Part shown: positions 1 to 11,826 of the stretch, piece by piece | Numbering within the stretch: the first letter of the stretch is position 1 | Layout of the letters: each line of letters begins with the position of its first letter | DNA from: a virus | DNA: 64,000 nucleotides | Virus record (IMG/VR): IMGVR_UViG_3300035689_000009 | Location: 1-64,000 of that record | Strand: one strand, 5' to 3' | Notes under the pieces: generated by a model | What the model saw: the letters and a program-made list of their open reading frames with translations, nothing else | Databases searched by the model: none | Told to the model about the DNA's origin: nothing | Made by a program: the position numbers and the translations under genes

Positions 1-1307
1 TCTTCTTGATCTAAAGATGTTGAATTATTTTTTTCATTTAAAAATGGTTGCGATCCAACTTTACCGACTGGATACTTATATGTGTAATAATCAGTGTACG
101 CATACGAATTTCTTTTTGCTTCGTCTATTGAATTAAATTTTCTAAAATACTCTAGGACTATGTCTTGAAGTTTGCTGTGATTATTTTTCTTACTTTTTCT
201 TATACCACTTAGTAATTCGTGGATTAATCTTGAAGATACTTCATCTGAAGTCGGTGAAATAGTATTTTTCTTATACGTGCTTTGATTAAATATTAATGTT
301 ATGCTTTTTACTTTGTCTAATGGAAAGCTAATATCTAATACAGAGTTTATCTTTACTGGAGATAAAAGAATTTTCTTTTTTTCATAACCAGAACTAGGGA
401 CGTTGGAATTACTTGAGTAGATTCTTTCTGCTATATTTGCTGATTCTATAACCACTTGCATCAGCTGTAGCCCATCATATTCATTAGGATTTATTCTAAT
501 TAAATCCATTTCAATTTCTTTTATAAAGTTTATTGTCATTACCGTCTTAGCACCAACTATGTAAGAATAGTCATAATCTATATTCTCAGAAAATGATGGT
601 GGAATAGAAGTTAATATTGCCGGCGATTGAATTGAGACGTTCCACACATTCGACTGCTTCTCGTTAAATAAAGATTCATAATCAGTTATAGAAGAAATAT
701 ATTGATTATAGTTTGTTTCATAGTCTACTGATTTTATGAAACCTATAGCATTAATAAAGTCAATACCATTGCCAATTTTAAATTTTGAAACAATTGGATC
801 AACAAAGCCATTTCCATTTTCATCAAAAGCAACCCCGCCTCTATCCACAAAAGGGACTGGAGAAGTGTCATATGTATTTGATTTTAATAAATCATTAAAA
901 TTTTCTATATAAGAGTTATTATAAAGATCATCTTTTCCTGAGATGAAATCATAGTTATCTATATAATTTTCTAAAAGAGAAATATTCTTTTCTATTTTTG
1001 CGACTTGAGATGACATGACTTCTATCATCGAGTTTAGAGATACGCTGATTGAATTAGATGCCGAAAAGTATCTGTCGAATCTTATCTGTACATCTCTAAA
1101 AATATCAACAAAAAATTCAGATTCTATAATTGCCCTAGACCTCATTAAAGTTGGTGCAAAATCTGCTCCAACAGAAAAATTGGAAAGACTTTTTACTAAT
1201 TCTGATACCTGTGCTTTATCGGCTTTAATACTTTTAATTAAATAGCCAACACTTTGCTGGGAATTATCAGAAAATGTTTTAATTATACTAGGAAGAAAGT
1301 TAATCAT
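1..1307 (-). CDS. Virion-associated protein of unknown function, 3' end outside window
   Basis: An uninterrupted minus-strand frame starts at ATG 1307-1305 and runs off the left edge (at least 435 residues, no stop in the window). The start forms a TAATG junction with the stop of the upstream 1908-aa gene, so translation is probably coupled. The product begins MINFLPSIIKTFSDNSQQSV and has helical, coiled-coil-like stretches around residues 20-60 and 95-125, followed by a Ser/Asn-rich part. I recognise no family. Position at the end of the baseplate and tail operon suggests a virion or tail-tip protein; this is inference from context only. I saw no CGG codon in it. Confidence 0.8.
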   Translation of the reverse strand, partial: MINFLPSIIKTFSDNSQQSVGYLIKSIKADKAQVSELVKSLSNFSVGADFAPTLMRSRAIIESEFFVDIFRDVQIRFDRYFSASNSISVSLNSMIEVMSSQVAKIEKNISLLENYIDNYDFISGKDDLYNNSYIENFNDLLKSNTYDTSPVPFVDRGGVAFDENGNGFVDPIVSKFKIGNGIDFINAIGFIKSVDYETNYNQYISSITDYESLFNEKQSNVWNVSIQSPAILTSIPPSFSENIDYDYSYIVGAKTVMTINFIKEIEMDLIRINPNEYDGLQLMQVVIESANIAERIYSSNSNVPSSGYEKKKILLSPVKINSVLDISFPLDKVKSITLIFNQSTYKKNTISPTSDEVSSRLIHELLSGIRKSKKNNHSKLQDIVLEYFRKFNSIDEAKRNSYAYTDYYTYKYPVGKVGSQPFLNEKNNSTSLDQE

Positions 1308-4300
1308 TATAATACACCCCAATCATTTCCTTCCATATCTTGAATCTTATATGCTACACCAGCGGTTATGTTCTTACTTATTATACCGTACAACTCTGCT
1401 TCACTAGTAAAATTATTTAATACTTCTTTTGGCAGTTTGATTATAATGAATCCGCCCTTAGAGTATGCTTGCTGATCTGGTGGATAAACGTCCCAGAATG
1501 ACGATGCTTCTTTAACCTCTTTAAAGACCTTGTTTATGTCGAGCGATCCATAAGACTGTACGTCTATAGTCTTACCCATAGTAGCCTTTAATCCTCCACC
1601 TTTTAATCTTAAATCTTCAATAGCTAAATCTTTAATATCTACAGAATTTAACACATGGACTAACCCTATTTGAAGAGAAAATGGATCATAGTTAACGCTA
1701 TTATATGGATCAAAAATAGAAGTATTATAAGTAAAATCTATTGGAGAATCATATGAGTAATCGCTAACGTAATCCCATACATACCCATCCTGACTGGAGC
1801 TTCTAACTTCTATCCTTACGGGTTTAATATATATGTGTAGAGGCTTTTCTGCTTCTACTGTATTTTTATTAAGAAATGGATTTAATGGAATAACTCTGCC
1901 GTTAATTTGCTTGAGTGGAATACCATTTGATTTAGCAGTGTAGCTTACCCTTATTAGATCTGGGTCACTCGTTATGGGTGTAATGAAATCAACTATTCCA
2001 GTCTGAGAATTAATATTTCTTATGAGGCTTGAATCTACTGCCGTCCATGGTGAGTCAACTGATTCTCTTGTTTCAAAATCAACCCAGTTAACTACTGATC
2101 CACATTCCATCTGCGAAGGTTCCACAAAGGTGGCTATAGGGACTTGCATTAACTGATATCTCTTAGATGATAAAACTATTGGTGTTTCATTAATTATAGT
2201 AATATATGGTTTGCCGGCGATCTGAGACCAGATTACGTTACTCATATTTAAAGTTGAATACGTAGCTCTTAGCACTTTGCCTGTGTACTTCTCAGCCCAA
2301 GAAGTCCAACCATAAGCTGGGTTTATGTATATGTCTTTTGTGAAAGATCCAGATGTTATATACAGTGGCCACTGCTGAAGCTTTGAAAGATTTGGCGGGA
2401 TCGATGATATGCCTATTCTTGATGATGGAACATATTCAACATTGTATATAGGACATGCCATTTTTACGGGTATGGAAGAAGGTATTATTTTACCAGAAGT
2501 CTTTGGTCCAAAGAAGTCTAATCCATTTCCAAGATTTCCATCTGCATCTACTGCTAGTGCAGCAATGTATACATTTTGTGGACCTCTTGAAATATAGTCT
2601 ACATAATAAAGATTCGTTCCTAAAAATTCTTTTTTCTTATTATCATAGAATCCATAAAGGAAACCACCATCATCTCTAGCGTTATTTGTTAATATAAAAG
2701 ATCCATAATCTGTATTAAATTCTCGATCAGTAGAAAGAGTATTTACAAAAGATTGAAGTTCTATGCCATATGGTTTGCCAACTTTATCTGGGTCTAAACT
2801 TGGTTGAGTTAAAAGAACTAAACCATCTAAAACAGAAATTGCTTTTTTAGCTGACTTTATTATTGAACCATCTGTTTTCATTAACCAGTAATTATCTAAA
2901 AGCTTCTCAGCGCTTTTGATTACGTTTGAATTTTCATATATAAGAGATGAAGTCTCGAAAACTAATTTATTTGAAGAAATACTTAAACTTAAATCTGAAC
3001 TATTTACTGGGTTTCCAGTCGCTGAAACAACATTAGCAACAGCAAAAGTATTTGAGTTTATTGAAACTGTTTTTGTCTGTGTTAAGTTTATTGATATAGA
3101 TTCATCTTTGTACTGAGGCTCTAAATTAGAATCAGAGTAAGGTGTAAATGGCGGACTGTATGAAGTGCTGCTAAAGTTAATCGTGGTATTTGATAGGTTT
3201 AAAGTTTTTTCCCCAGACCATGTAGGATATGTTATAGATACTGGAGTTGTTGCATACTTGGTGGACTTAACACCATTTAGATCTATAATCTCAGCTTTGT
3301 TTGGAGATATACCAGTAACTGATCCAGCTATATTAAACTTTATTTCTACTGGAGCTGTAGTCGTATCTAATCTATAACCACTTTCGACTATTGTTTGAGC
3401 ATTAAACGTATCTAGCGTGTAACCAATTTCAAACACAACCTTATTTAAAGAATACCCTTCAGCAAATGAACCATATTTTCCTCCCAGCGGACCACCATTG
3501 AATTGGAAAGCGAAGAACATACACTCTGCCATTGGCCTATTAACTTCAATTGTAAATTTCTCAGTTGTATATTTTGCAGCGCCTTTAATTATATTTTTGC
3601 CAGCCATGTCTATCCCAGAATAGACTACTGCCTGCTTGAGAGCTATTCCCTTATAGTCTGGTGCACCCGCAAATGCTCCAGGCCATATGGTTACAGATTT
3701 AAGAACTTGATTTTTTAAATCCTGTTGTACTATTCCATCAATTGAAATTTGATCAAATGGAACTGCAAAAAATATTGAATCTACTAATTTTTTAGGACCA
3801 GATTGACCAGTATATGTTATTTTTCTATAATTCCAATCTCTATTAGGAAGATCATGTAACTCTATCGCATCTGCGGCTGCTACAACATACTTAACAACTG
3901 TTGGATTATTTACTTGTAACCTAGCTATTATTGCACTATATCGGGTTGGATCAGAATTCTTTATAGATTTCCAAATATGAATTGCGATTAATGACTTAGT
4001 TTCGCTATCAACCGTTCCGTTTTCATATCTTGCATTGACTGATGCCTGAAAAGCCAAAACTGCATTTCGTGTGTTTGCTTTAAACTGTCCACTTAATTCT
4101 GGAAGTTTTCCAGCAACCAATATCCCGGCTTCCCTCATACTTATCTGTATATATTTAATATAATCTGGAAGCATATTGGGTTTATTTTCTCCATATGCTC
4201 CGATGATATTACCTTGTTGTATATCTCCGGTGTATAAGAAGTTATTAACTGGATCGTTACTATTTATTCCCTGCCTATAAGCATCAATTCTATCTGCTCC

Positions 4301-7033
4301 AGAGAATGCTGCTCCAGTCTCAAAAGTAGTAGTAATGGCAACATCATCTACTTCCCTTTTGGAACCAGGTGGAAAAACATCTTCATATCTTGCTTGTCTT
4401 GATAGTGTTGCTGTATATTCTGCGGTCATAACTGCTGACCAATTTGCACTAAAGCTTAGCGTTGATTCACTTGACTGATTATAAGAATTAAAGATAGAAA
4501 AATTAAACGTATAATTTTTATAACTATTAGATGAAGATATCGAACTAGAAAGTCCATCATTTATTTCTTTAGTCGATGATCTATATAGTCTTTCTCTTAT
4601 AACGTAAGGACCAAAGCCACCGGGCACAGTGAATTGAGCTGATGGAGAATTAGTATACGCATAAACTGCCCCAGTAATGCTATCGTTGTTTATCTTAAAT
4701 AGATTATAAGAAGTTGGTATCTCTGTACCACTTTGTACAACGGCTGCGTAAATACGATCTCCACCTTTTATCGGAGTAGCGTTTGCGATTTCTACGTCAT
4801 TATTTGTTATCTCTATAAAAAATTCTAAATTACTAGAATCAATTTCTTGCAAAGAGATACTGTGTTGATCAGCTAAAAAGTCATAAATAGATTTTTTGTA
4901 AAATTCTAACACTGAAGAATTACTTGGGATTAAATTCCTTGCATACTTTGAGGTTCCAACAGCATTTTGATTGTCTACCTTAATAAGAGAATATACTTCT
5001 TTTTTCTCGTCTTCCAATAAAACGTTTCCATTTAATACATATGAAGATTGCCAATTTGAAACCTGATAGTACATTGACGATCTTAGATCTTTAACCTTAG
5101 TTGAAAATATTCTATTTAACAATGCAACCGAACATGCATTGTATAGCATTTTCATTGGACCTTCTATTGCTGCTACAGTAGTAAACGTAGCTTGAGCTAT
5201 GCTAGTTGGACCATTGTTACTTGTTGCTATATCAAAGATAGAAGATGGTTGGTATATGTCATTGCAATACTTAAGCATCGGTGTGGTTGTAGCCAATAGT
5301 GCGCCTTTAGACAGCGAATCAGTGGATGGGATAAATTCTAAACTAACGAATACTGGCTTGCTTCTAGAATTGCTTAATACAACATTATTGGCTGCAATAT
5401 TTCCAGTAAATTCTTTTACTGTTTTTTTAGTTGTAAGATTAGAAAGATTGCTTCTTCCAAATATTGAATATACATCGTAGTTAACATTGTCTACAGTTAA
5501 TCTTTCAAAAATACCTGGGTTAATTGGCCAGGCATTAGTTTTATTTTCATTAAGAAAAATATTTTCCTGATTATAAGTCCATGTATCTAGCGGATATTCC
5601 TGGGCACTGACCGATAAGGATGGATCTATTGATTGTGCGCCAGTATAATCAATTGCCTGTGTTGTTACAACGGAAAGCTTTGATAAATCTAATACCAGTG
5701 TTCCCTGAGTCTGCTCTAGGTACTTCTTTACCTTTAGACCCTGTTCTGCTGTTATTGGGGAACTAGGAGTCCAAGTTACTATATCGTATAAAGACAGCTG
5801 ATCATCGGTAACAGTGTCTACGTTTAACAGCCAATACATTGCTTGATTCTTACCATAGACATCGCTAGATGCCGATAGTGGGTTCGTATATGTGTACTTA
5901 GATGCGTTAAATGGGGACTGCCCTAACCTTAGAAAGGCATACGGGTTTGCTGCGCCAAAGTCATTAGACTGTTGCATGCCAGCTATCTGTGCTGTTGTTG
6001 ATAGTACTGCGCAGTTAATTACTTTTTGTTTTATAGAACTTTCTGAATCTATTTCTTCACCATTATTTACAGAGGAAACATCGACGGATCTTTTAACCTT
6101 AGTTATTAATCTCCAGTTAAAAGACTCATAAGTTCTATTGTCTGATAAGGCTTTTTTAGGGACAAAGATCTCAAAGCCTTCTGCTCTAGCATTGGTGCTA
6201 TTGATTAAATTATTTTTTGCTGTAATAGATTTTTTGCTATATATTTTTTTTGATCTAGAAGAATTATCTACAACAATTGATTCCTCTGCAACTCTATCAA
6301 AAATACTAACAGTGTTAATATTTTCTTTATATTGAGGAACTGTTGAAGATATTGACTCAGTTGAAGATAGTACAACCTTGTCATAAACCAATGATAAATC
6401 CACTGGAGATGGGCTATCAAATAAAACTATTATCTTAGAAGGTAAGTTGGATCTATTTGAATAGATTGGTAAATCTAATTCCTCAATTAATATTCTATAT
6501 TTTTTTAAGCCAGTAGATTGATCTACATACTCAAAACCATTTTTATCAATGACCTTAATTGATTTTGGAACACTAGATTCTAGTAAGAAATCATCAAGTC
6601 CATCATACCCGTAAGAGCTCCTTGGTAGGAGCGTGTAGTATCTAGAAACATAAAAAGAATGAACAAATCCATTTTTTTCTATATCTCCAGTGTAGTATTT
6701 CTTATCTAATCCAGGTTCATTTAAAAATATATCACTTACGCTGATGTCGTCTGAATCAAATACGGTATAGCCATCTGAATCTTCTAGTATGCCTAGTTCA
6801 TTGGCAAAAACTATTTTATTTTTTGCAGATCTATTTGAAGCATTGATGTTTGAGGAGTACGAATTCTCTGGTATAAAATTGGACAAATCTGTTACTGAAA
6901 TGTTATTTGCTGGAGTTACTGGCTTTGAATTGAACCAAGCTAAAGCGGTTGAGGAATTATCTAGTGGTAAATTATTTACTTTTCTTATCTTTTTTTGACT
7001 ACTGTTGTCAATATTTAAATTAAACTTATCCAC
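1307..7033 (-). CDS. Giant tail or baseplate structural protein with peptidoglycan-binding-like domain (1908 aa)
   Basis: A 1908-residue Ser/Asn/Tyr-rich, beta-strand-rich protein that looks like a large appendage or baseplate component. Residues about 965-1015 resemble the helical peptidoglycan-binding domain (PF01471-like): an AGILVAGKLPELSG segment, then NTRNAVLAFQ, then GTVDSETKSL. Such domains occur in tail-tip and lysin proteins and could help the tip reach the cell wall. The start is GTG at 7033, preceded by a good Shine-Dalgarno (GAGGA, six bases upstream), three bases after the stop of the preceding gene. No signal peptide or membrane segment is evident. The rest is unassigned. The virion role is inferred from size, composition and neighbours. 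Confidence 0.8.
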   Translation of the reverse strand: MDKFNLNIDNSSQKKIRKVNNLPLDNSSTALAWFNSKPVTPANNISVTDLSNFIPENSYSSNINASNRSAKNKIVFANELGILEDSDGYTVFDSDDISVSDIFLNEPGLDKKYYTGDIEKNGFVHSFYVSRYYTLLPRSSYGYDGLDDFLLESSVPKSIKVIDKNGFEYVDQSTGLKKYRILIEELDLPIYSNRSNLPSKIIVLFDSPSPVDLSLVYDKVVLSSTESISSTVPQYKENINTVSIFDRVAEESIVVDNSSRSKKIYSKKSITAKNNLINSTNARAEGFEIFVPKKALSDNRTYESFNWRLITKVKRSVDVSSVNNGEEIDSESSIKQKVINCAVLSTTAQIAGMQQSNDFGAANPYAFLRLGQSPFNASKYTYTNPLSASSDVYGKNQAMYWLLNVDTVTDDQLSLYDIVTWTPSSPITAEQGLKVKKYLEQTQGTLVLDLSKLSVVTTQAIDYTGAQSIDPSLSVSAQEYPLDTWTYNQENIFLNENKTNAWPINPGIFERLTVDNVNYDVYSIFGRSNLSNLTTKKTVKEFTGNIAANNVVLSNSRSKPVFVSLEFIPSTDSLSKGALLATTTPMLKYCNDIYQPSSIFDIATSNNGPTSIAQATFTTVAAIEGPMKMLYNACSVALLNRIFSTKVKDLRSSMYYQVSNWQSSYVLNGNVLLEDEKKEVYSLIKVDNQNAVGTSKYARNLIPSNSSVLEFYKKSIYDFLADQHSISLQEIDSSNLEFFIEITNNDVEIANATPIKGGDRIYAAVVQSGTEIPTSYNLFKINNDSITGAVYAYTNSPSAQFTVPGGFGPYVIRERLYRSSTKEINDGLSSSISSSNSYKNYTFNFSIFNSYNQSSESTLSFSANWSAVMTAEYTATLSRQARYEDVFPPGSKREVDDVAITTTFETGAAFSGADRIDAYRQGINSNDPVNNFLYTGDIQQGNIIGAYGENKPNMLPDYIKYIQISMREAGILVAGKLPELSGQFKANTRNAVLAFQASVNARYENGTVDSETKSLIAIHIWKSIKNSDPTRYSAIIARLQVNNPTVVKYVVAAADAIELHDLPNRDWNYRKITYTGQSGPKKLVDSIFFAVPFDQISIDGIVQQDLKNQVLKSVTIWPGAFAGAPDYKGIALKQAVVYSGIDMAGKNIIKGAAKYTTEKFTIEVNRPMAECMFFAFQFNGGPLGGKYGSFAEGYSLNKVVFEIGYTLDTFNAQTIVESGYRLDTTTAPVEIKFNIAGSVTGISPNKAEIIDLNGVKSTKYATTPVSITYPTWSGEKTLNLSNTTINFSSTSYSPPFTPYSDSNLEPQYKDESISINLTQTKTVSINSNTFAVANVVSATGNPVNSSDLSLSISSNKLVFETSSLIYENSNVIKSAEKLLDNYWLMKTDGSIIKSAKKAISVLDGLVLLTQPSLDPDKVGKPYGIELQSFVNTLSTDREFNTDYGSFILTNNARDDGGFLYGFYDNKKKEFLGTNLYYVDYISRGPQNVYIAALAVDADGNLGNGLDFFGPKTSGKIIPSSIPVKMACPIYNVEYVPSSRIGISSIPPNLSKLQQWPLYITSGSFTKDIYINPAYGWTSWAEKYTGKVLRATYSTLNMSNVIWSQIAGKPYITIINETPIVLSSKRYQLMQVPIATFVEPSQMECGSVVNWVDFETRESVDSPWTAVDSSLIRNINSQTGIVDFITPITSDPDLIRVSYTAKSNGIPLKQINGRVIPLNPFLNKNTVEAEKPLHIYIKPVRIEVRSSSQDGYVWDYVSDYSYDSPIDFTYNTSIFDPYNSVNYDPFSLQIGLVHVLNSVDIKDLAIEDLRLKGGGLKATMGKTIDVQSYGSLDINKVFKEVKEASSFWDVYPPDQQAYSKGGFIIIKLPKEVLNNFTSEAELYGIISKNITAGVAYKIQDMEGNDWGVL

Positions 7034-7035
7034 AA

Positions 7036-10000
7036 TTAATCCTCATAATCCTTTATTAAGTTAGAGTAATCTGAAATAACATATGGGGTTGCACCAAAAT
7101 ATCCAGCTTGGTACTGGTCGTATCTCGGAATTGGCAGCCATTGTGGCGGCGTCCATCTAGGCGTTGATCCAGTATTGTCTACTATGTTTTCATTATAGTA
7201 ACTAATTCTAAACGTTGGAGTAGAATATATATCCAATGATTTACTAATATCATGATTAATTATATCAGGTATCTTTAATCCAGGCACAAAATTGATGTCT
7301 ACATTATCGTAAGATTCGTACCAGAATAGAACATCGCCAACTGATGTATTTGGGGTTGAAGATGGAGTTGAGGCTAACTCAGAATCGATAGCCATAAACC
7401 AATATCCCGGTGTAGCTCTATCCTGAGAAGGTATTGGACCTATTTCAAATTTTCCATTACTGTCTGCGTAAACGATACCTGAAACACTATTTTTGTCTGG
7501 AGTAGAAACTGAATTACTGTATGATACACTGTTTAAAGTTGAGTATAAGTCTCTAGATTTTCTCCAATAAATTACAGCGTTTTCACTTGGAGCATTGTTG
7601 ATTGTTAGTATTCCAGATATCGTTGTAGACGATACTCCGTCAGCACTTATTATGTCTGGATTTGCAGATGCTAATAGTGTTGAATCTTCAACCCTAGAAG
7701 AATATATAGAAATCCATTCACCATAACTAAATCCATCAGTATCACTATCAGGATGAGCTAATGGATTGCTTGGGTTTTCTGCGCCAACGATTACAATCAT
7801 AGCCTTGTTCTTGTGGGTTATGTAACCAAAATCGTAAACTGCGTTTACGGAAGCAAATCCTTCATCATCTGTGGTTATGATAGGGCTATCAAAAGTTAAA
7901 TTATGATATATAGAATAAAGGACAAAGCTTTGATAAGGCTTTGGATTTCCTTCAGTATCTAAAGAAATTATGCTTACGGTTATATAATCATTTCCATCAT
8001 CCAAAATATAACCTGGCGAAACAACTACCTTTATTCTATCAAAGTCATAAGTTGCACTTGATGCAATTACGTAACCTTTGTCTAGGAGTGAACTTGTTTG
8101 TCCAAAATTTAAATCAAGAGGTGTTGAGTCTTGATATATTGAAGATTCATATGTGATCTCATAGTTCATTGTGGCGTTAGGAGTAGCATCAAAAACTATC
8201 TTTGAATAATATGAAGAACCATCAAGGATATTATCTACATAATATGAATTAACAACCTTATATTTTATGTAATAGTCTCTATCTTTTTTAAATTCATATG
8301 TAGATTTATCTAACTTAATAAATGAATTATTTGTTGAAAGATTGCTGAATAGAAGCTCTCCAGTGTAACCATCTGTAATAGAAAGATTATAAACATTTTT
8401 ATAACCAAGATGAAAGCTATTATCAAACTTAGGCTGTAACGTTTCTGTATTTTCAAATCCAAAATGCCTTGGAGAAGACTCATGAGGAAATCCCACCTCA
8501 GTATAAATTTCAGGAGTTGCTGAACCAACTAAAGAAACATTTACCATAACCGGAGCACCTTGCCTAGGTGCATTGGCTAATGTTACCTCTTTTAGTATTC
8601 CAGTTTTAACCTCAGTTACCGGCTTAGCGTAGACGTAATATTCATTATTGTCTAGGTGAATCCAACCAGTATTAATTCTGGCATCTAATTTTGCGTCGTA
8701 TAATTTTCCTCTAACTATAAAGTTGTTAAATACCGTAGTATTTCTTTCTAGGTCATATGACTCAGAAATAGAATTATCTGGATATCTTAAACTCTTCGTA
8801 GTGTAATTAGCATCTTGATAGATGTTAGATATACCGTTCGACTCAAGAACATACGTTCTATTTAAAAATGGATTAACGATTTTTTGTTCTGACCAAACTG
8901 ATACATTTACAGATTCAGGATCTAAAACTTCAATTGTTTCAAAGAAGTATTTAAACTTTTCAGAACCAGACAGGCCAAAACCTTCTCTTGTTAATTCTGG
9001 TAATGAAATATAATTACTATTTTTTCCTGGAACATATTCACCATTTAAGGAGTTATAACTGATTACCCCATATTCATCAACGTATCCAGAGATAGGAGAA
9101 GCATGTGTTAACTCAAAAGGATCCCAATTAACTATCTCAAATGGATAGATTGAGCTATCTTGAGTTGATACCGTAAGTGAATTCGGAGTACTGGTATATG
9201 GATAGCTAAGTTGAGTAAAGTAATATGATGCAGTTGCGGCAGATCCGTTTACTGTAGTTGTTCCAATTTTAGCGTTTGAACTAGGTGTTGCAAGATTTGA
9301 ACTGTTAAATCTTATGCTTAAGTTAGGTGAAGATGGAATGAATACTTCTCTGTCAGTTTCTAAATAATAAGAAACACCACCATAGCCAGAAAAAGCTGAA
9401 TTGTCATCAAGGTAATCTAGATCTACGCTTGTTGGTTTTAGGTTATTAATAAATATCTGCCTTGGTGTTGCTCCCACTGGCATTATTATATTAGATACAA
9501 TCCTATCATGATCAATCGAATAACCACTCGGTGGCGTGGCAACGTTGTTGATAACTATTTCAGACTCTTGAGGAGTTGTATATTTGGTTACTTGAACTGG
9601 ATTGTATAGTTTTGAAAGAAGTTGCAGTTGCGTACTTTGGGCAAAGTTTGGTGTTGCTGATAATAACGTCGTACTGCTTATTAGATTTGCAGTTCTATGA
9701 GAAAACTTTGCTTCAAAGTTATTAGAGTTTGGCGTTGCATAAGTTGAGCCATTCCATAATCCATTTTTAATAACTATGTTTTCTATTTCAGATACTTCTA
9801 ATCTAGATGTGTTAATTGAACTTTTTGTATCTTTATATCCAGATAATGTTTGTTTTTCTTTTAGTGAATATTTTGATGAAACATATCCTTCTGTATCAAA
9901 TATTTCTATAGAATTATATTCCGGGTAAGCTGAGTGAGTTGGACCAAAATTATTCTTTGGATAGAATGTGAGCGGTGCAAAAAATGTTATTGGCGTTGCA

Positions 10001-11815
10001 TATGACCCGTGCGGGGTAGCACTGAATTCAAGAGTTAGATTTACGGTAGCTGCTGGATTATTGTATTCGGTAATTTCATAGGAACCATAATACTCATACT
10101 GAAGTTTTACTGGTTCATACTTTAAAGAAGTGCTAACATTTTTCTTGCCCTTGGCAACTATTGAAGTTTCAAAAAACTGAGGAGTTGCATCGTAGTTAGT
10201 GACAAATAATTCAGCGTCATTTAAGTCTCCAACTCCTGGTTGATAATATGGTATTGCAATTTCTTCATCATAGTATCTAGAGCGAATTCTATTAACGCCT
10301 TCATTATTCTCTCCAGCGTAATCCCAAATGCTATCTCCAAATCTAAAATATCCCCAATTGGTAGGATATCTTACATTTAAATCATCTACTAGTTTTTTAA
10401 ATAAATCAGTTGGATTACCATCTGCGGTAAAATATGGAGTTGAATATTCTATATCTGATATTTCTAAAATTTCAGGTGTAGCGCCTGGGTAACTAGAAGA
10501 TGGAGTGGCACCAAAAGCTTTCCAAAGATTCAACTCTCTTCTAAGAACTTTTTTAAATGATTCTATATCTGCGCCATTTGGATTCTTAAATACGTCTAAA
10601 ATTCTTTCCTTATAGGAAGCGTTCGATTCAAGATGCATTCTAAACAGACCAACTCTTGCACCCATTTCGTCAAACCAATTGTATCTCAATACTGGTTTTT
10701 GAGTTAAAGGAGTTGAAATTCCAGTGTTTTCACTCTTTACTGAGAGATCTCCATATTCTTTTATTGTTAGAATTTCTCTGTTTAAAGGGTTATGAAAAAA
10801 AACATCATCAGATGTTTTTGACTTATAGAAATCAACAAGGTTATCAACTCTTGCAAGTTCCAAAAGTTGATTAGATAATACCTTACTGAATACGTTTGTT
10901 ACGTTTGTGGAAGAATACAACCAAGCTAACTGATTAACGTCAGCTCTTTCTATAAAAGAGTTAATTCTAAATATATCTATTTCTCTGTCAAAATCATCTA
11001 GGTCTTCACCAACAACTGCATTTAAAAATTTGCCAGCCGTTGATTTTGGTACATATAAACTGGGGGTAGCCTGCTCTACTGAGTCTTCATATAAATGCAT
11101 CCACGAAGGGAATCTCCCTAATACATTTTTTGTTGAACGTGAGAGTACTGGATTAGAAGGTTCCGATATGGCTACTTCTATTATAAGAAGAAAGCTTAAA
11201 GAAGTTAATACTTCTAGCTCTGTATTTACCACTACCTCAAATTTTGCATAGCGCTTTACATCTTTTGATAGAAGTATTGATCCTAGAGCGTTAGAAGTTG
11301 TAGTTACCGCTAACAGCCATGGTCCGATTTTGACTATCTGATTCGTATATATTTAAATCAAAAGTAATTGATTCAATACTATTTAAAGAACTAGAAAAAG
11401 CTCCTTTAAAAGTTCTTATATCAATACGAGATGTTGTATCTATAAACCTGTAGAGGTAATCTTCTACTAAGTCAGCTGTAAAAATTGGTGTTGAATTATT
11501 GTCTGGATCAAATACAAAATTGTCACCGCTAACTGAATTTGAATTAAAGTATAAATGGGGGCTTACGCCAGGATCCTGATATAATTCACCAGTATCAGTA
11601 ACTGCATAGGCTCCTTCTATAGTTGGAGTAGCGCCCTGTATTACATTAGTTCCAGTGTAAATGTAATCACCTAGTGAATTTAAACCAGTAGCTGATCTAG
11701 TGTATGAAAAGTTTTTATAAAATCTATTTGAGTAAAGGTCAATTACACTGGAGGTCCACAAATTATTACTTTTAGTGAAGTCTCCAGTGTTAAAGCTTAA
11801 CAAATAGGTTTTCAT
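7036..11815 (-). CDS. Giant tail or baseplate protein (1592 aa), joined by a +1 frameshift at CGG 11324-11326
   Basis: Two overlapping frames form one gene. The first starts at ATG 11815 and gives 163 residues before CGG; it would stop at 11291. The second frame opens at 11352 and runs to a stop at 7036. Reading CGGA as one step (or skipping C and reading GGA) joins ...YESDSQN to GPWLLAVTTTSN... and gives 1592 residues. The only in-frame candidate start for the second part alone is GTG 11232, with poorly spaced SD and loss of the well-formed sequence around VKRYAKFEVVVN. Both halves carry the same unusual [A/S]TP tripeptide, 26 copies in all, which supports one protein. Composition is beta-rich with Tyr, Ser and Asn, as in large tail or baseplate proteins. 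Family not recognised. Confidence 0.85.
11324..11326 (-). other. +1 recoding site 1 (AAT CGG A)
   Basis: In-frame CGG after 163 codons. The zero frame ends at a TAA ten codons later. The +1 frame beginning at GGA stays open to 7036. A stop in the +1 frame at 11353-11355 and the zero-frame stop at 11291-11293 bound the region in which the shift must occur. This is the only in-frame CGG in the gene. Confidence 0.85.
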
Positions 11816-11826
11816 TTATTAAACTC

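Noticed and set aside
7036-11232. Independent gene starting at GTG 11232
   Set aside because: The GAGG upstream is only two bases from GTG, and 40 residues of good protein sequence precede it in frame.
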